Positions 59,360 through 64,000 of a stretch of DNA of 64,000 nt are shown piece by piece. The first letter of the stretch is position 1, and every line of letters begins with the position of its first letter. Location of the stretch: assembly GCA_940671915.1 (NCBI GenBank), contig CALNVZ010002100.1:17833962-17897961 (forward strand), read 5' to 3'. The notes below the pieces were generated by a model, which saw nothing but the letters and a program-made list of their open reading frames with translations, was not told the origin of the DNA and did no database searches. The DNA is from Paracentrotus lividus. Taxonomy: Eukaryota > Echinodermata > Echinoidea > Camarodonta > Echinidae. The position numbers and the translations under genes are program-made.

Positions 59360-61400
59360 AACCTGTAACTTAAAATAAAAATAACTAATTTCAGCTATGT
59401 TCAATACTTACGGCAAATGAAGGTTCTCAGGGTAGGAACTAATGAAATCCGGCATCTATCGCCTTTGGGGTGTGGATTATCAATGAAGGAAATCATGACA
59501 ATATTTATATCCTTTTTTTTTTTTTATCCTCTTAAAAAAAGAAAAAAAGAAGATGTTTTGTCCATTTAAAAAAGAAAGAAAAGGGCATACATGCAATGGC
59601 CTCAATGATACCATAAGCTGATACAAGGGCCAAACACAGAAAGTTTTCTCTTTCTTTTTTATTATTATTATATTTTAGGTCAAGGGCGGATCCGGGGAGG
59701 GGGCTGGCTGGCAGCTCCCTCCCTAAACCATTGTAAACCCAAAATATTTAGAAGAAGAAAAGAATGCTTAAAATTTGTTCGATTTATGGATGGACACCTA
59801 CCAAGTGACCCCCCCCCCCCCCCCCCCCCGCTGAATAACATGAGCCGGCGGAGGCCGACAATTTTTTCAAACATTGAGGATTTCGAATTTTCGGCTCGTA
59901 GGTCCTAAAAAAAAACTTTTGTGATGTCAAATAATAAATATGTTGTTAACAATAGTCAAACTTTTGACTGGTTACCATATAGAAAATTAAAAAAAAAGAA
60001 AACAACAACAACAACAACAATTTTTTAGTTTCTGCGAAGTTTTATTTTTCCTTTTAGTATTTGACCTTTGGAGACACCGTATACGAAAGAAGAAGAAGAA
60101 GAATTGAAGGGAGCGAAAAATATTTATTCATGTATCACTATCAGATTCAGAAGGAAAAAGGATGATAAAACGTATATTGCAGATCACTTTCATCATTTAC
60201 TTGATCGCAACAATCTACACTGTATACCTGATCTTGTGTAAGTTAATATGTATTTTAAACCTATCAGTTATGTCTTAGATTTTGATTCATATTGTGTTTG
60301 GCTCGGGCTCGAGATAAGACCCTATCCCGATGCAGCCGTGGCCGGTGAGCGGCGGGGCTGCGGTTTCCGCTTTATGGTGTGGGTAACCGGCTGCGCACGG
60401 AAGCTTGGTGCAGTCGGTTTGATCAAGAACTAGAAGATCTGCCGATTGCCGAAGATGTAGTAGATCAAGATTTGACACTGTTGGCAAAGATATCTATGCA
60501 GAGGGGGGGGGGGGGGATCTTAAACATTTATTTAGAACAAAATTGTAGGGCAATGATGTCATAACGTAACCTTACGCTGAGTGAATTTCCATTTCATCTC
60601 GATTAACATTTTAGGTAGCGCTTTTCGTTTGTCATTTCATTAAGAAAATCATATTATTTTATTGCAGGCCTTCAAGCGCTCCTACTTTTCCTACTTTTTC
60701 ACTACTTTTTTTTCAACCTCCTACTTATCCTACTTTTTCTTTGAAATCTCCTTCTTTTCCTACTTTTTAACTACTTTTTTGAAAAAGTGAAAAAGTGAAG
60801 AAAAAAATTGTAGACTTAGCCATAGGTTTGATATGTGACCGAAAATCCTGTCACTTGTTTTATTATTAGAATTAATGTATTTGGGATATGTTTGGGTCTG
60901 CTCATTTAGAGACATGCACGTGACATGAAGCATCCCTATCCATAACCTATCCACTTTTTCCCTGAACATTATAGCACAACCAGTCGCAGCACCATGACAG
61001 GAGTCTCTGTCCGTATAAGCATTATATGGGGGAAAGTGCATTAAGAGTGTTATAGGTTATTTTGTCTTTAGTTCGGAGAGATACGTGTACATATATATAT
61101 ATAAACTGTAGGTCTACTCAAATAAAAGGCAAAAAACGAAACTGGAGACAGAAGTCTAGTCTAGTTTTAATGCTTGTTTGGTGTATGAGTCTATATAGGT
61201 TTTCTTAGGCACAGAGTACTGTAACTACCATTTGTCTATGAATAGAATCACCTAATGTTGAAGCTGTTTCTGATGTTGGGATCTGAGCTAAGATTGTAGA
61301 TTGAAAATTTTTCAATTATGACAACTGAGATAAATTTATGCACCTTACATTGTTTGGAGTGCCATCTCAGCTTTTGCATTGTATCCTTTGACTATGTTAA
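59360..61400. other. Intergenic, low-complexity rich
   Basis: Holds a 21-base C run (59809-59829), (AAC)n at about 60001-60020, a GAA-rich run near 60090 and pyrimidine repeats (CTACTTTTTC-like) at 60680-60780. No gene recognised. Confidence 0.45.
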
Positions 61401-61401
61401 C

Positions 61402-61590
61402 CGATGTGTTGGCTCAGTGGATAGAGTGTCCGCCTCATGATTGGGAGGTCATGGGTTCGATCCCTGGCCGTGTCATACCAAAAGATGTTAAAAAATTGAA
61501 GTTGCTGCTTCCCTGCAACGTCCTTCTGGCGCTGCTCAGCGGTTGCCGGGCTCACGAGAAAAGGGGCAAAATAAATATCCGGTCATCTTT
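61402..61590 (+). mobile_element. tRNA-derived SINE
   Basis: A-box-like TTGGCTCAGTGGATAGAGTG and B-box GGGTTCGATCCC at tRNA spacing, followed by GGCCGTGTCATACC, a non-tRNA body (CTGCTTCCCTGCAACGTCC, GCGGTTGCCGGGCTCACGAG) and an A-rich stretch. The anticodon arm is not well paired and there is no tRNA 3' end, so not a tRNA gene. The internal promoter boxes are well preserved. Confidence 0.75.
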
Positions 61591-62600
61591 GTTTCGGACA
61601 ATAAAATTTGGAGCATTGGAGCAATTGGAGCATAAGTTCATCTTTATTCCAGATCCATACGCATGCAGTAATCTACAAATGTGGAGCATGATTATTTTCC
61701 TCTTTACTTTTCAAATTGCATACGCAACACTACTGTGTGTCCAACAGAAAATGCTATGGCACTTTAAATGATTATGATTTGAAAATTAGCAATTCATTGT
61801 ATATAATTTTATAATTGTAAACTAGCATTTGCTTGATAGAACTGGCTTAAATTTTATGCCATTATATGGTTCATTGAACACATTGATATATGAGCCTTCT
61901 TTCAGCACTCATCAGAAAACCTCTCAATCCAAGTTTCGTTATTACATTAAATAAAGTATGTAGTCCAATTACATCTTCATTCACTCCTATTTTATTTCTT
62001 CTTTTTTGTTTGTTTAGAATTTGGGCCCACAACATGCGGGCACATAATTAATTATTTGTTTAAGATGAAGGTTTAAGAAAATTGGCATGATATATTTAAT
62101 CAAACATAAAAATTATACTAAACATGTTGTTAGCTGAACCTGACTACACATACTACTTAATACAGAGCTTGGATGGAGAGGTTTCCTGATGTGTCATGAA
62201 CAAATAATCTTATTGTTGTGATTATTGGACCATATCACATAAAATTGCATCCAGTTGGTATTTATATAATGTTGTAATTTTAATATTATACACATCTAGA
62301 GTGCCATATAACATTTTTGTGGGACATGCTGTTCTTACATGTATTGATGGATTTCCAATGCAAAAAGCATAGTGATCCAGTGAATTAGGACTTTATCAAT
62401 TGACGTTTCTCTTTTTTACACCATAAATAAACACGCAATGCCTCTTTCCAAAAACAGTTTGCAAGAAAATGATGTTACATGTAGGTTAAGCTTGAACTCA
62501 AGTGGCAGAGACTGCATAAATGCACACAGTATCCAGAGTTGATAATTCAGGTTGCTTCCAAGTCATTGGCATGCGAACAGAAAGAACCATGGTGATTTTG
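61591..62600. other. Intergenic, no recognised feature
   Basis: AT-rich; nothing coding recognised. Confidence 0.4.
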
Positions 62601-62611
62601 CAAATGCAAGA

Positions 62612-63223
62612 TTTATTGGACATTAAAAAATAAACACTTTGTACTACCTAGTGAACAGAAAACATCCTCAGTCATGTACTTACATGTAATTATAGAACCT
62701 GTGGCTTGATGCCAAGTACCCCTAAGAAAATATCTAAACACAAAATTCTCTGTTCATTGAAGCTTTAATACTCAAAGTAATCTCAGCTTTGCATTATGCA
62801 ATGGCGCTCCAAAATATTTTATGCAATGTCTTTCTCAATGAGTTAAACCATGGATTCTACGAGGTCATATTAGAATCCATGGTTAAACAAACCAATTTTA
62901 CAATCTTTAGTTTCTGATGGCCTTAGTCCCAACTACTGGAAGCAGGTGAAATTGGGAATGCAAAGAACCAGAATCTGTATGATATGTTTATCCAATAATG
63001 TTTATCAGAGATGATTCAAATATGTAAGATACCTCAAAGCTTTGATGTTTAGGCATGCACAAGAACAGAAAGTTGGGACAGGGACTGATGCATGCATGGT
63101 TAGAAGAATGGTTACCAGTTGTAACCACTAAAGCCGCTTGTCAATCTTGGCTCAGATGTGAACAAAACATTCTGAAATTATGTAAACTGAAATCTCACTG
63201 AAATGGAATTGACTGGCATGGTG
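62612..63223 (-). other. Possible 3' UTR of the minus-strand terminal exon
   Basis: Downstream of the stop at 63224, with AATAAA (minus strand) at 62612-62617 as candidate polyadenylation signal. Confidence 0.3.
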
Positions 63224-63423
63224 CTATTCATCCTTTGGCCTATAATGCCTTGCAAAAAAAACTGCGTTAGACTTGGAGATGGTCATGAGCAGACTGTGGT
63301 TCTGGATCTCTTCTATAATATCTGAAGACATTCCCTTGCAGGAAGGAAGACTGCTGAAACCCAGTATAGTAGCATCTTGGTCTCCATGAAATAAATTTCC
63401 TTCAACACATATAAAGTTGCTGG
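63224..63423 (-). CDS. Probable terminal exon of an unrecognised gene
   Basis: The minus strand has a good acceptor (CACTCTTTTCATAG) and then 65 open codons ending in TAG: SNFICVEGNLFHGDQDATIL, GFSSLPSCKGMSSDIIEEIQ, NHSLLMTISKSNAVFFARHY, RPKDE. Codon use and amino-acid balance look like protein. I do not recognise the family. A further open minus-strand stretch preceded by TTTTTTACATGTACAG (near 63670) could be the previous exon, but its donor is unclear. The gene would continue to the right. Confidence 0.45.
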
Positions 63424-63860
63424 CTATGAAAAGAGTGAATAGCATGCTTTAAAGCAGAAAATCAGTAATTTGTTCAAGATCTCTACATGGCTACTACGGA
63501 AAGCAGGAATGGCAAGTCTCATGAAAGAAATGTGAGATACTGATAAATCACTAGGAAATTGAAAGATCCCCTGATGAAAGTGCCGCTCTGGTTTTAGCAT
63601 TAACAATGTATTCAATGTCTTCTTGATATTAAACAGTTTTTGGTAGAGGAAAGCACTGTCTGTTTTTGCTGTACATGTAAAAAAGGAGAAATGTTGATTA
63701 GAGTAGAAAGGCATACATTGGATCACTGTTTGTTAACAGCATCAGTATGATATCCTTTTAGACATTGGATAATCCTCAAGCTAAATCTCAGATTCAATCT
63801 AAAATAAAAGATAGGGAATTTCATCTAAAACATTTATCTTGTATGTTATTCCATCATTGT

Positions 63861-63891
<31 letters not shown>
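63861..63891. repeat. 31-base G tract
   Basis: Homopolymer run, likely of uncertain true length and prone to assembly error. Confidence 0.9.
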
Positions 63892-63892
<1 letters not shown>

Positions 63893-64000
63893 GGGGGTAT
63901 AGATGTACTGCCTTGACTTTGAGTATAATGGATCTGGATCTATTAAAAAAAGGCTACAGTGCCAAACATGTACATGTAGGGTATATTCATTTCCCTCAGG

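Noticed and set aside
61402..61475. Functional tRNA gene
   Set aside because: Promoter boxes are present, but the anticodon stem does not pair well and the sequence continues into a SINE body.

Overview
The window is intron-rich, AT-rich animal DNA with many small inverted-repeat transposons, tRNA-derived SINEs and microsatellites. The protein families and the repeat style suggest a marine invertebrate deuterostome, most likely an echinoderm such as a sea urchin. This is an impression, not a proof. No bacterial, viral or CRISPR features were seen.

Layout. (1) 1-12.8 kb, minus strand: the 5' two-thirds of an M13 zinc metallopeptidase of the endothelin-converting-enzyme/neprilysin type, 13 exons visible. 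The catalytic HExxH exon lies beyond base 1. (2) 12.8-29.2 kb: a 16 kb divergent intergenic region with a 372 bp near-perfect hairpin, decayed tandem repeats, and a 4.05 kb foldback transposon (23686-27738). The transposon sits inside one copy of a duplicated unit, and the second copy preserves an uninterrupted version of the target. (3) 29.2-47 kb, plus strand: the complete VPS16 gene (HOPS/CORVET tethering subunit), 22 coding exons and about 834 residues. Its introns hold several non-autonomous transposons, including two TTAA-flanked (piggyBac-like) elements, one nested inside another element. Two tandem duplications copy a splice acceptor or the terminal exon. (4) 50.8-57.9 kb, plus strand: a TATA promoter, a 5' untranslated exon, and a 456-residue protein of no recognised family with a Cys cluster near its C-terminus. 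(5) 57.9-64 kb: repeats, a tRNA-derived SINE, and the probable last exon of an unrecognised minus-strand gene (63224-63423).

The genes are not functionally linked in any obvious way: a cell-surface peptidase, a housekeeping endolysosomal trafficking protein and an orphan protein. VPS16 has two in-frame stops and one 1-base frameshift, and one M13 exon has frame breaks. All sit in otherwise well-conserved multi-exon genes, so assembly indels are the simplest explanation, but real lesions cannot be excluded.

The most interesting material is the transposon archaeology: the foldback element with its own empty-site control, the VPS16 intron element carrying repeated GAGTGACACGAC motifs, the nested TTAA element, and the exon-boundary duplications in VPS16.
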